A stretch of 44,708 nt of DNA, taken from Planctomycetaceae bacterium (lineage in GTDB: Bacteria; Planctomycetota; Planctomycetia; Pirellulales; Pirellulaceae). A program made the position numbers and the translations under genes. The notes beneath the pieces are model-generated. The model made no database searches, was not told where the DNA came from, and saw only the letters and a list, made by a program, of their open reading frames with translations. This document shows, one piece after another, positions 24,565 to 32,622 of this stretch. The stretch spans positions 1 through 44,708 of the forward strand of contig JABJJO010000221.1 of the NCBI GenBank assembly GCA_018660825.1, written 5' to 3'. Each line of letters opens with the position of its first letter. The first letter of the stretch is position 1.

Positions 24565-26646
24565 ATGACCACAAAACCAGAAACCGAATCAAAAAAAGCA
24601 CTACCGAGCGATACAACTACTGCCCAGACTCTTACTAGGAAGTCTTGGAATTGGTGGCTTTCTCGCTGTATCTCATCTGGTATGTTCCTAGCTGCTGTGC
24701 TGCTTGCAGGTATTTTGTTTCTTATTTCGATAGGCATCGCACAACGCATTGGCTGGATCGGGTCTGCTGGTGAATCTGCAGCTAGGGTCGACCATGACCA
24801 CGCCGAAACGATTTATACCTGTCCGATGCATCCAAATATTAGGCAGCCTACCGCAGGCCGCTGCCCAATTTGTGATATGGAACTGGCCCTCGCAACCTCG
24901 GGGGCTGATTCGGGAGATTCCATTAGCGTGCTGATCCCCCAAGCCAGCCGACGATTAGCGAATATTCAAACAGCAATCGCCACTCTAGAGTCATTAAGTA
25001 CTGAATTACACACGATCGGCTCTATCGAAGTTGATGAAAGCCGCCAAGCAACCATTGCCTCATACATCGACGGTCGCATCGAACGGCTATTTGCTGACTA
25101 TACCGGAGTATCCGTCACTACAGGGGACCATTTAGCGGTGGTTTATAGCCCTCAGCTGTATGCTGCTCAGATTGAATATGTCGAATCAGGCAAGGCTTTG
25201 GCAAAGATGACACCCAGCACCCTGAAAATCATTCGTGAAACCCAAATCAAACTTGTCGCCAATTCACGACATAAGTTAGGCGAATTAGGGATGACCACCG
25301 AACAACTCGCAAAACTCGACAAAACCGGCATTGCCGAGTCACGATTAACGATCTACTCGCCACTTGGTGGCACAGTCACTGGCAAAATGACGCAAGAGGG
25401 AAAATACATCAAATCTGGCGAGCCTATTTATCAGATTGCAAATCTTTCGACTGTATGGCTCGTCCTCAAGCTCTATCCAGAAGACGCCTCCCACATACGA
25501 TTTGGACAAACAGTCCACGCAGAGATTGCCTCTAAGCCCGGTACAATTCTGCAGGGGCGAGTCGCTTTTATCGACCCTGTTGTAAATACCACTAGTCGCA
25601 CTGTAGGCGTTCGAGTCGAATTCGATAACACCAATAAAGAATTACGCCCTGGTGATTACGCGCGAGCCACCATCGCAATACCAATTGGTACTAGCGGTGA
25701 AGTTTACGACCAAGAACTTGCCGGAAAGTGGATCAGTCCAATGCATCCGCAAGTAATTCGCGACACACCTGGGGATTGCCCAATATGTGGCATGAAACTT
25801 GTTTCAACAAAAGAATACGGATTTAGCGACACTCCAATCGATCAACCTAAATCACTTTCGATACCACGTTCCGCTGTTCTGTTAGCCGGCAACAACAGTG
25901 TGGTCTATGTTGAAACCAACCCTGGCCGCTTTGAAATACGCCGCGTTATATTAGGGCAGTTGCTAAAGAACCGCGCGATCATTTTGTCCGGAATATCCGC
26001 CGGTGAAAAAGTTGCGACGTCCGGTAACTTTTTGATCGATTCCCAAATGCAACTCGCCGGAAATCCTAGTTTAATTGATGCGACCGTCGCCAAGATGATC
26101 TCTGCAAAAAACCTTCCGCTACAGTTCGACCAATGGAGTGCTCGCAGCATCACTGGCGATGATGGTGAACAATTGGAGCAATTGTACTTGGCGTATTTTG
26201 ATATTAAACAAAAACTGTCGTCTGATAAAACGCCGACGAAAACGAGTATCGAAACATTGCATGCGATTAGTACCGCACTAGAATCTTCAGACGCGACTGG
26301 GTGGAGGGATGAGGAGAAAGCGTTGTTCTCACGCATCTCTCAACACTCACAAAACCTCCATGAATTATCACTAGCCAAAGCCCGTGTTGAATTCAAATGG
26401 ATCAGCCAATCCATTACCCCTTTGGCAACCAAGGTACGAGGAAGCGATAACCCGCAGCCGTTTTATCATTTTTATTGTGCCATGGTTAAAGAGGGCCAAG
26501 GTGATTGGCTACAGAACAACGATCGTTTGGCCAATCCTTTTCGCGGTGTTGAAATGCTCCGCTGTGGTGATTTAATCAACACGTTTGATGTTACTGAAAA
26601 AGAAACAGACGACAAAGTTGATGCACCAGCACAGGAAGGACAGTAG
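24565..26646 (+). CDS. cusB: CusB-like RND efflux periplasmic adaptor with two heavy-metal-binding motifs and DUF3347-like tail
   Basis: 693 residues. A membrane anchor lies at about 37-60. A heavy-metal-binding motif follows (YTCPMHP at 85-90, CPICDMEL from Cys100). Then comes the adaptor core: barrel-sandwich hybrid, helical hairpin (YAAQIEYVESGKALAKM) and beta-barrel (VWLVLKLYPEDASHIRFGQTVHA). A second motif, ISPMHP...CPICGMKL, sits at about 390-411 with Cys405/Cys408 but serine where the first motif has cysteine. After the membrane-proximal domain, about 520-680 resembles DUF3347 (QLYLAYFDIKQKL). It bridges the CusA-like pump, whose gene follows after three bases, to the TolC-type protein. 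The gene symbol rests on homology and context; copper/silver is the likely substrate. Confidence 0.87.
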   Translation: MTTKPETESKKALPSDTTTAQTLTRKSWNWWLSRCISSGMFLAAVLLAGILFLISIGIAQRIGWIGSAGESAARVDHDHAETIYTCPMHPNIRQPTAGRCPICDMELALATSGADSGDSISVLIPQASRRLANIQTAIATLESLSTELHTIGSIEVDESRQATIASYIDGRIERLFADYTGVSVTTGDHLAVVYSPQLYAAQIEYVESGKALAKMTPSTLKIIRETQIKLVANSRHKLGELGMTTEQLAKLDKTGIAESRLTIYSPLGGTVTGKMTQEGKYIKSGEPIYQIANLSTVWLVLKLYPEDASHIRFGQTVHAEIASKPGTILQGRVAFIDPVVNTTSRTVGVRVEFDNTNKELRPGDYARATIAIPIGTSGEVYDQELAGKWISPMHPQVIRDTPGDCPICGMKLVSTKEYGFSDTPIDQPKSLSIPRSAVLLAGNNSVVYVETNPGRFEIRRVILGQLLKNRAIILSGISAGEKVATSGNFLIDSQMQLAGNPSLIDATVAKMISAKNLPLQFDQWSARSITGDDGEQLEQLYLAYFDIKQKLSSDKTPTKTSIETLHAISTALESSDATGWRDEEKALFSRISQHSQNLHELSLAKARVEFKWISQSITPLATKVRGSDNPQPFYHFYCAMVKEGQGDWLQNNDRLANPFRGVEMLRCGDLINTFDVTEKETDDKVDAPAQEGQ

Positions 26647-26649
26647 AAA

Positions 26650-29600
26650 ATGCTGCGAGCCATCACATCTTTCTGTATTAAAGAACGCCTCATCATGGTG
26701 TGCCTAACGGTCCTCGTGATTGCTGGCGGCTGGTATAGCTTTCAAAATGTACCCATTGATGCCATTCCCAATATTGGTCAAAACCAAGTCATCGTTTACA
26801 CATCTTGGCCCGGCCGATCCCCCAAAGATATTGAAGACCAAATTACCTATCCCTTATCGGTCGCTTTACTCAGTGTGCCGGAAGCGGAATCGGTACGGGG
26901 AAAGAGTCTATTTGGTTATAGCTTTGTGCAGGTCACATTCAAAGACAGTACCGATTTTTACTGGGCACGCTCACGAGTCTCCGAGCAATTAGGTAGCGCT
27001 ACATCTACACTTCCCGCTGGCGTAACGCCCACTCTAGGGCCAGATGCTACAGGACTGGGACAAGTCATGTACTATATTCTTGAGCCGTCAAAAGACACAA
27101 ATTTGGCCGATCTCCGGAGCCTGCAAGATTATGTCGTTAAATTTGAATTAGAAGCTGTTGACGGAGTCAGTGAAGTTGCCAGTATTGGCGGTTACGTGCG
27201 CGAGTACCAAATCGAAGTCGACCCTGACAAACTTCGCTTTCATCACATTTCACTGAATCAAGTGATGGCTGCTATCAAAGAATCCAACCAAGACGTTGGG
27301 GCGAAGACGGTTGAATCGAGCGGTATGGAAATGATAATCCGTAGTCGAGGATTTATCGGAACAGATCAAGATGTCGAACAAGCGATAATAGATATTGAAC
27401 AAACCGTAATTAGGTCAGAAAACGGTCTGCCTACTCGAATCCGCGATATCGCCACCGTACAGATTGGCCCGTCCTTTCGACGAGGAGCATTGGATGTTAA
27501 CGGCATCGAAGCGGTAGGTGGCATTGTTACCATGCAATATGGTAATAATCCAAGAGCCGTCATTGATGAAGTAAAAAAGAAGATTGCTCAAATAGAGCCG
27601 AGCTTAGACGGAGTCCAAATAAACGTCATCTATGACCGTTCGGGGTTAATCAATGAAACAATCACAACGTTGACTACAGTGCTCAAAGAAGAAGTTATTA
27701 TCACAGCCATCGTGATTTTACTTTTCTTGCTCAACTTACGAGCAAGTATTGTGGTAGCAATCACGCTCCCAATCGCCGTTCTAATCGCCTTCATCGGTAT
27801 GTACGTCTTTAATATCGACGCCAACATTATGTCGTTAGCTGGTATCGCTATCGCCATTGGAACCATGGTTGATATGTCGATTATTGTATCCGAAGTAATC
27901 TACAGCCATTTAGCTGAGTGGGAAGAGAAAGGACGGCCTGGCGGTAAATCTGCACGATTGAATATTATCATCGATGCGACGATAGAAGTCTCACCTGCTA
28001 TCGTGACCGCAGTGATGACAACCGTCATTAGCTTCCTTCCCATTTTCTTGCTAACCGGACGAGATTACAAATTATTTGCACCGCTGGCGTGGACTAAGAC
28101 ATTTTCGCTCATAGCTGCCTTGATTGTGGCTGTGACAATCGTCCCATTGTTAAGTCGGATGATGCTAAGTTCTTCACAAATCAAAGCAAAACTGCGGTGG
28201 ATCGCTACGGGTCTTTGCGGCACAACCATTGGCCTCGTTACCTATCGATTCGGTGAATCATTTCCAGCAATTATCCCTGGTCCAAGAGCGTTCTCGGCGG
28301 TGGCCATTGGGTTAGGGGCAGCGGCGATTGTCTATTGGCTATTGATCGAAAAACTACGTCCCATCCAAAAAAATCCTATTAGCAGAATTATTTTGTTCTT
28401 TTATGAACCCACATTACGGTTTTTTCTCGCTCATAAATTCCTCTTTCTTACTATCCCGATTGTCATCATGGGACTGGGTTATGGCGCGTGGAAAGGTGTC
28501 GACGAACATTTCGAAGCACTGGAAAAAGGAGTAGATACTTTTGGGGTGAAACTCCAGCAACTTCCCGGTTATGACAAAACCAGGGAAATGATGAAGGCGA
28601 TCAAGTCAGACGATTGGATCGCGCTTGATGAAGGCAGTTGGTTCTATATGCCGACGTTGTACCCAGCTGCGAGTTTGTCGCAGGCGATGGAAGTGCTACA
28701 GACACAGGACACGCTGATTAAACAGATTCCTGAAGTTGAAAATGTACTTGGAAAAATTGGCCGTGCCGAATCCGCATTAGATCCCGCACCAACTGCCATG
28801 ATCGAGACCTACGTCATGCTCAAACCTAAGGACCAATGGCGAGCTGGAATTACGTCTAAAGATATCTGGCAGGAAATTAACCAAGTGGCAACACTACCAG
28901 GTGTAACTCCGGCATCAGAATTGCAGCCAATCCAAGGTCGGGTGGTAATGCTGCAAAGTGGTATTACGGCAACGATGGCGATCCGTATCTACGGCGATAA
29001 TTTAACTCAGTTGTCAGAAGCAGCTTTGGACATCGCGGCCTTCTTAAAGGATGTACCAGAAATTAACCCCGCCACCATTAGCCCAGATATTGTGTTGGGC
29101 AAACCGTATGTTGAATTTGATGTCAACCGTGACACAGCAGCTAGGTTTGGCATGTCGACCATGATGGTCAATCAAGTGATTTCGGCAGCGCTCGGCGGGA
29201 CGACAATAACGCAAACCGTTGAAGGGCGGGAGCGGTACGCAATCCGCGTGCGTTACCAACGAAATTTGCGCGAACAAATGGATGAATATAGTCGTCTCCC
29301 CGTCGTCACCAAATCCGGCGAAACTGTGCCGCTAGCAAATCTGGCCACCATGCAGACAACTTGGGGCCCTGGCGGTATCAGCAGCGAAGACGCCCGGTTG
29401 GTCGCACATGTTTCATTTTCACCTACAGGTGTGCTTGGAGATGTAGAAACTGCTCGAGCGGTTGAGGACCAATTAAGAGCTGCACAAAAATCACAGAAAC
29501 TGATTATTCCACCGGGCTATTCGTTTAAAGCAGTGGGATCGTTTCAGAATCAAGTCGAAGCAAACAACCGACTCCTGTGGGCATTACCGATCGTTGTGAT

Positions 29601-30111
29601 CGTCAATCTGTTTATCATCTATCTGCAATTCCGACACATTCCGATTTCACTAGCTGTGTTTTCAGGCATCCCCGTTGCTTTTGCCGGCGGCATGCTGGCG
29701 TTGGCATTTAACTCGATCGAAATCAACACAGCCGTATGGGTCGGATTCATTGCCTTGTTCGGCATTGCGGTCGATGATGGTATTGTCATGGCGACTTATC
29801 TCAATCAAATATTCACTCGCAAGAAACTAACATCGGCCCAAGACATTCGCGATGCAACGGCTGAAGCAGGCATGCGACGTATCCGGCCGTGTCTAATGAC
29901 CACATTCACAACCATTATCGCGTTGATTCCTGTGGTTATTTCGACAGGACGAGGAGCGGATGTTGCTAGCGCAATGGCTTGGCCAGTTATCGGTGGCATG
30001 ACCATCGAGCTACTGACGCTGTTTATGGTTCCCGTTGTGTATTCAGGTTACAAAGAACTCAAAATGAACTTGGGACTGAAAGATCGCCATTGGGAAGCCG
30101 GCAGTTTTTAG
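26650..30111 (+). CDS. cusA: CusA-like heavy-metal RND efflux pump
   Basis: 1153 residues of HME-RND type with N-terminal helix, two periplasmic lobes and two membrane bundles (LAGIAIAIGTMVDMSIIVSEV in helix 4; GFIALFGIAVDDGIVMATYL in the second half). The three methionines of the E. coli CusA relay are matched at Met667 (YMPT), Met717 (TAMIET) and Met767 (VVMLQSG), spaced 50 and 50 residues apart, indicating Cu(I)/Ag(I) rather than Zn/Co. It is about 100 residues longer than E. coli CusA: roughly 515-600 contains two extra hydrophobic segments between the first bundle and the second periplasmic region. AAGGA precedes the start. It works with the adjacent adaptor and TolC-type genes. Confidence 0.92.
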   Translation: MLRAITSFCIKERLIMVCLTVLVIAGGWYSFQNVPIDAIPNIGQNQVIVYTSWPGRSPKDIEDQITYPLSVALLSVPEAESVRGKSLFGYSFVQVTFKDSTDFYWARSRVSEQLGSATSTLPAGVTPTLGPDATGLGQVMYYILEPSKDTNLADLRSLQDYVVKFELEAVDGVSEVASIGGYVREYQIEVDPDKLRFHHISLNQVMAAIKESNQDVGAKTVESSGMEMIIRSRGFIGTDQDVEQAIIDIEQTVIRSENGLPTRIRDIATVQIGPSFRRGALDVNGIEAVGGIVTMQYGNNPRAVIDEVKKKIAQIEPSLDGVQINVIYDRSGLINETITTLTTVLKEEVIITAIVILLFLLNLRASIVVAITLPIAVLIAFIGMYVFNIDANIMSLAGIAIAIGTMVDMSIIVSEVIYSHLAEWEEKGRPGGKSARLNIIIDATIEVSPAIVTAVMTTVISFLPIFLLTGRDYKLFAPLAWTKTFSLIAALIVAVTIVPLLSRMMLSSSQIKAKLRWIATGLCGTTIGLVTYRFGESFPAIIPGPRAFSAVAIGLGAAAIVYWLLIEKLRPIQKNPISRIILFFYEPTLRFFLAHKFLFLTIPIVIMGLGYGAWKGVDEHFEALEKGVDTFGVKLQQLPGYDKTREMMKAIKSDDWIALDEGSWFYMPTLYPAASLSQAMEVLQTQDTLIKQIPEVENVLGKIGRAESALDPAPTAMIETYVMLKPKDQWRAGITSKDIWQEINQVATLPGVTPASELQPIQGRVVMLQSGITATMAIRIYGDNLTQLSEAALDIAAFLKDVPEINPATISPDIVLGKPYVEFDVNRDTAARFGMSTMMVNQVISAALGGTTITQTVEGRERYAIRVRYQRNLREQMDEYSRLPVVTKSGETVPLANLATMQTTWGPGGISSEDARLVAHVSFSPTGVLGDVETARAVEDQLRAAQKSQKLIIPPGYSFKAVGSFQNQVEANNRLLWALPIVVIVNLFIIYLQFRHIPISLAVFSGIPVAFAGGMLALAFNSIEINTAVWVGFIALFGIAVDDGIVMATYLNQIFTRKKLTSAQDIRDATAEAGMRRIRPCLMTTFTTIIALIPVVISTGRGADVASAMAWPVIGGMTIELLTLFMVPVVYSGYKELKMNLGLKDRHWEAGSF

Positions 30112-30184
30112 CGTCATCCCTAATTTCGTGAGTGTATGATTTTCCGACCTTGTCCCCCGATTGATACGACTAAAAATATCATCG

Positions 30185-31222
30185 TTAATCCAGTGGATCT
30201 TGATGCATGCGAACCGCAAACACCATCTTGTGGGTTTTTCCCGTGCGAATGTCAAAATAGACGCTAAAAGTGGCGTAAGGTACGGGGGTTCTAGAGTAGC
30301 GAGGCCGAGTCGTGACTAAGGCAGACTTGACAATACAATTGTCATGCCACGATTGGCGAATGAGAACAGGATTGGCTACGCTCAACGTAAGATTGTTCTG
30401 TTTGCAAATCGCTTTAATTTCGGATTTTCTTGATGCAAGTATTGCTTGAAAAGTTTGATCCAACTCTGCCTCTTTCCATTGATGTTCAATCGGTTTGATA
30501 CGGGCATTGTTCATATTGAAATGATGGATTTTCAACTTCTCTTTTTGAGGGTAGCTGAGTTCAGGGCGATTGGGAACAATCTTCACAGTGAACATCGCTA
30601 TCTTGCTATCTGTCAACCGACCCCATCGGAGTGGAGCTCGCACAGAAAACAGTTGTTGTAAATTGAGGGAATCGTTGCCTAAATTGTCACAATACAAAGT
30701 CACCTTTGTGGACGAATCTAAATGGGCAAAGGGCTGAGGGAGAGTGTCTCCAAAAATCACCGCCAGGGTCAACTTTGGCTTTGCAATGGGGGTATTCTCC
30801 TGGTCGAACACTGAATTGGTGTATTGGCGAATTTCCGGAAGTTTCTCGATTCGCTTGGTAAAACGAGGTAATAAATATTCAGAAATATATTTTTTATTTT
30901 TGGGATCCGACTCATCGAGAAAATAAATGCGCCAGTGCGCGTGTCGGGGCCAAGTTAGATGTAGCCAGGGCGGGTCGAGTAGGTGAACGTCATTGGTCGA
31001 TGCGTTGTATCTCCCCAAAAAAGTTACAGTCTTTCCGGCTCTGAGATGCGCACGATTTGAATACATCGCAACGCCAGCCGACCCAGAATGGATCCCATCA
31101 GGTCGCACGACTTCGATGTATGTCTTTTTGTCCGCTGATACCTGTATCGAGACAAGCAACAAAGTAACAACGGTCGCAATAAATAAAATCTTCATATTGA
31201 CTATTATAGTAAAAAGTTTCAT
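30185..31222 (-). CDS. Secreted protein of unknown function
   Basis: 345 residues from the ATG at 31222, or 336 from Met10 (31195), which gives the cleaner signal peptide (MKILFIATVVTLLLVSIQVSA-DKK). Neither start has a clear SD; the ATG at 31222 overlaps the stop of a 34-codon frame by ATGA. The mature part is mixed beta with many aromatics (PPWLHLTWPRHAHWRIYFLDE) and a C-terminal beta stretch (YATFSVYFDIRTGKTHKMVFAVRMH). Only a few cysteines are present and there is no CxxCH. I recognise no domain. It lies on the opposite strand between the Cus operon and the Rrf2 gene, convergent with cusA, and has no evident functional link to either. Confidence 0.65.
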   Translation of the reverse strand: MKLFTIIVNMKILFIATVVTLLLVSIQVSADKKTYIEVVRPDGIHSGSAGVAMYSNRAHLRAGKTVTFLGRYNASTNDVHLLDPPWLHLTWPRHAHWRIYFLDESDPKNKKYISEYLLPRFTKRIEKLPEIRQYTNSVFDQENTPIAKPKLTLAVIFGDTLPQPFAHLDSSTKVTLYCDNLGNDSLNLQQLFSVRAPLRWGRLTDSKIAMFTVKIVPNRPELSYPQKEKLKIHHFNMNNARIKPIEHQWKEAELDQTFQAILASRKSEIKAICKQNNLTLSVANPVLIRQSWHDNCIVKSALVTTRPRYSRTPVPYATFSVYFDIRTGKTHKMVFAVRMHQDPLD

Positions 31223-31323
31223 CTGATTGTTTTGGCCTGGTAATTTTCACGCACTACCCGCTGCAACCAATCAGCCTTTGACTCAATACCGAGCTCAAGT
31301 CGAAAAAGAGATATTGTTTGCAT
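31219..31323 (-). CDS. Possible 34-residue peptide overlapping the next gene's ATG
   Basis: A short minus-strand frame with ATG at 31323, a weak AGG upstream, and a TGA sharing the ATGA tetranucleotide with the ATG at 31222. The peptide is strongly amphipathic and charged (LFRLELGIESKADWLQRVV). The frame is open upstream for a further 15 or so codons. It may be a small coupled protein, a leader, a gene remnant, or chance. I assign no function. Confidence 0.25.
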   Translation of the reverse strand: MQTISLFRLELGIESKADWLQRVVRENYQAKTIR

Positions 31324-31438
31324 TGATACCTGTCGAATTGATTTCACAACAGGGATGACAAAACACAAGAGGGGCTTGCCCCACCGCGTGCAATTTTGTC
31401 ACAATAGCAAGACACCTCATCATTCTTCTATTATCACA

Positions 31439-31466
31439 TTGACACAAACGCCTAAAGATATATAAT
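31439..31466 (+). promoter_or_regulatory. Consensus sigma70-type promoter of the Rrf2 gene
   Basis: TTGACA at 31439-31444 and TATAAT at 31461-31466, both exact consensus, are spaced by 16 bases. The predicted start of transcription is near 31473, leaving a leader of about 43 bases to the ATG at 31516. It also makes the in-frame TTG at 31486 an unlikely start. A fully consensus promoter implies strong basal transcription that needs repression. Confidence 0.75.
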
Positions 31467-31487
31467 ATATACATGTTTCATATCTTT
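31454..31487. promoter_or_regulatory. 34-bp dyad overlapping the Rrf2 promoter -10 and start site
   Basis: AAAGATAT (31454-31461) is mirrored by ATATCTTT (31480-31487). Inside these arms further pairs match, about 13 of 17 in all. It covers the -10 and the predicted transcription start, the position of a repressor operator. The AAGAT...ATCTT edges recall NsrR sites, although those are shorter (about 23 bp). A candidate autoregulatory Rrf2 operator. Confidence 0.5.
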
Positions 31488-31515
31488 GCGCGTATTTTAT
31501 ACTGCAGGTCCTGAT

Positions 31516-31950
31516 ATGAAGCTATCACTACAGACAGATTTTGCCCTACGTGTATTGATTTATGCAGCGTTTCGAGACGAACGAATTAACATTTCGGATG
31601 TTGCTAACTTCTTCGATATATCCAAAGCGCATGTCGCAAAGGTCGTAAACCTGCTCAGCAGACACGGCTACATTCGCAGCATTCGTGGAGTCGGAGGTGG
31701 TGTAGAACTAGCGAAGCCACCCGAAGACATTACGATCGGAGAAATAATCAACTGCGTCGAAGGGCAAGCTCACATGCTCGATTGCATGAGCATGTCCAAC
31801 GTCTGTGTAATTGAACAGTTTTGTAACCTCAAAAATGTTCTGTTTGAAGCAGAGCAGATTCAAAACGATTATTTGACTACTAAAACCATTGCTGACGTCC
31901 TCCCTGGAAATCGACAAATGAAGTCAATAATCAACATTGAATCGCCATAA
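31516..31950 (+). CDS. Rrf2-family transcriptional regulator, NsrR-like with [Fe-S] ligand cysteines
   Basis: 144 residues from the ATG at 31516, where the protein opens with the family-typical MKLSLQTDFALRVLIYAA. The winged helix-turn-helix has VANFFDISKAHVAKVVNLLSRHGYI, then an RGVGGGVELAKPPEDITIGEII wing. Cys90, Cys97 and Cys103 (C-X6-C-X5-C) sit where NsrR and IscR bind their cluster; Cys80 is extra. NsrR-type members sense nitric oxide through the cluster and act mostly as repressors. The wing and the opening residues look closest to NsrR, but sensing of NO rather than Fe-S status or redox is inference. It is followed after 28 bp by a haem-protein gene that it probably controls. Confidence 0.85.
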   Translation: MKLSLQTDFALRVLIYAAFRDERINISDVANFFDISKAHVAKVVNLLSRHGYIRSIRGVGGGVELAKPPEDITIGEIINCVEGQAHMLDCMSMSNVCVIEQFCNLKNVLFEAEQIQNDYLTTKTIADVLPGNRQMKSIINIESP

Positions 31951-31978
31951 CATCACCTCATTATCAGGAACAATAACA

Positions 31979-32503
31979 ATGACACATTCTAAAATTACCC
32001 TCAGTCTATTGAGTATCGCCGTTATCGGCCTATTCAGTGTAAACCTATCATCCAAAGAAACAAAAAAAGAGTCGGCAGCTGTCGCTCGAACTCGCGAGAC
32101 TGTAAAAATGCTCGACGACGTTTATAAAACGGCGGTTGTTCTCATTACCGAACACTATGTTAACGACGAAGATGACCTGCCAGCTGGTTCAGCTGCTAAA
32201 GCATTGTTCGCGGCCATCAATGCCAAAGGATGGCATAAAGTTGAAATCTTAGATGCCTCGGGAGAACCCTATAATAAAGATAACACGCCCAAGGATCAAT
32301 TTGATATCGCTGCCGTCAAGAGCTTGAAAGCAGGTGAATCATTTGTCGATAAAGTGATCTCCAAAGATGGTAAAAAATACTTGCGGGCTGCGACTCCAAT
32401 TCCAGTCGTTATGAAAAAATGCATCATGTGTCACGAAAACTACAAGAATGCCAAAGATGGCGAACCCATCGGTATTCTAAGCTATACGATTCCTATTAAA
32501 TAA
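31979..32503 (+). CDS. Secreted DUF3365-type c-haem protein
   Basis: 174 residues from an ATG with AGGAA eight bases upstream. A signal peptide (about 1-25) is followed by a DUF3365 (Tll0287-like) domain: an early helix (ARTRETVKMLDDVYKTAVVLITEHY), a PAS-like sheet region (KVEILDASGEPYNKDNTPKDQFD; LRAATPIPV) and CIMCHENYK with Cys148, Cys151 and His152 as the haem site. The closing GEPIGILSYTIPI is typical of the family. Tll0287-like domains are proposed redox or gas sensors; a stand-alone periplasmic form could sense NO or scavenge it. It is the second gene of the Rrf2 unit and ends at a strong terminator. Confidence 0.83.
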   Translation: MTHSKITLSLLSIAVIGLFSVNLSSKETKKESAAVARTRETVKMLDDVYKTAVVLITEHYVNDEDDLPAGSAAKALFAAINAKGWHKVEILDASGEPYNKDNTPKDQFDIAAVKSLKAGESFVDKVISKDGKKYLRAATPIPVVMKKCIMCHENYKNAKDGEPIGILSYTIPIK

Positions 32504-32530
32504 GCTGTCTGACAGTTATTGGAATCTAAG

Positions 32531-32581
32531 ATGCCACCTGGCTGCTTCTTTTTAAGAACGGGTATTCCAGGTGGCATTTTT
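32531..32581 (+). terminator. Rho-independent terminator of the Rrf2/DUF3365 unit
   Basis: An 11-bp perfect stem (ATGCCACCTGG / CCAGGTGGCAT) with a loop of about 25 bases, followed directly by TTTTT. It ends the plus-strand unit 28 bases after the stop codon, before the convergent ZIP gene. Confidence 0.85.
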
Positions 32582-32622
32582 CATGCGCTATGAATGATAC
32601 AAGATCAGACCGTCTGTTTGCT

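Noticed and set aside
31374-31385. GGGGC-TT-GCCCC short inverted repeat upstream of the Rrf2 promoter
   Set aside because: A two-base loop is too tight for an RNA hairpin, there is no T-run, and it is distant from the promoter elements; probably chance.
31486-31515. TTG-initiated N-terminal extension of the Rrf2 regulator
   Set aside because: It starts only about 13 bases after the predicted transcription start and precedes the family-typical MKLSLQTDFALR opening; the ATG at 31516 fits better.
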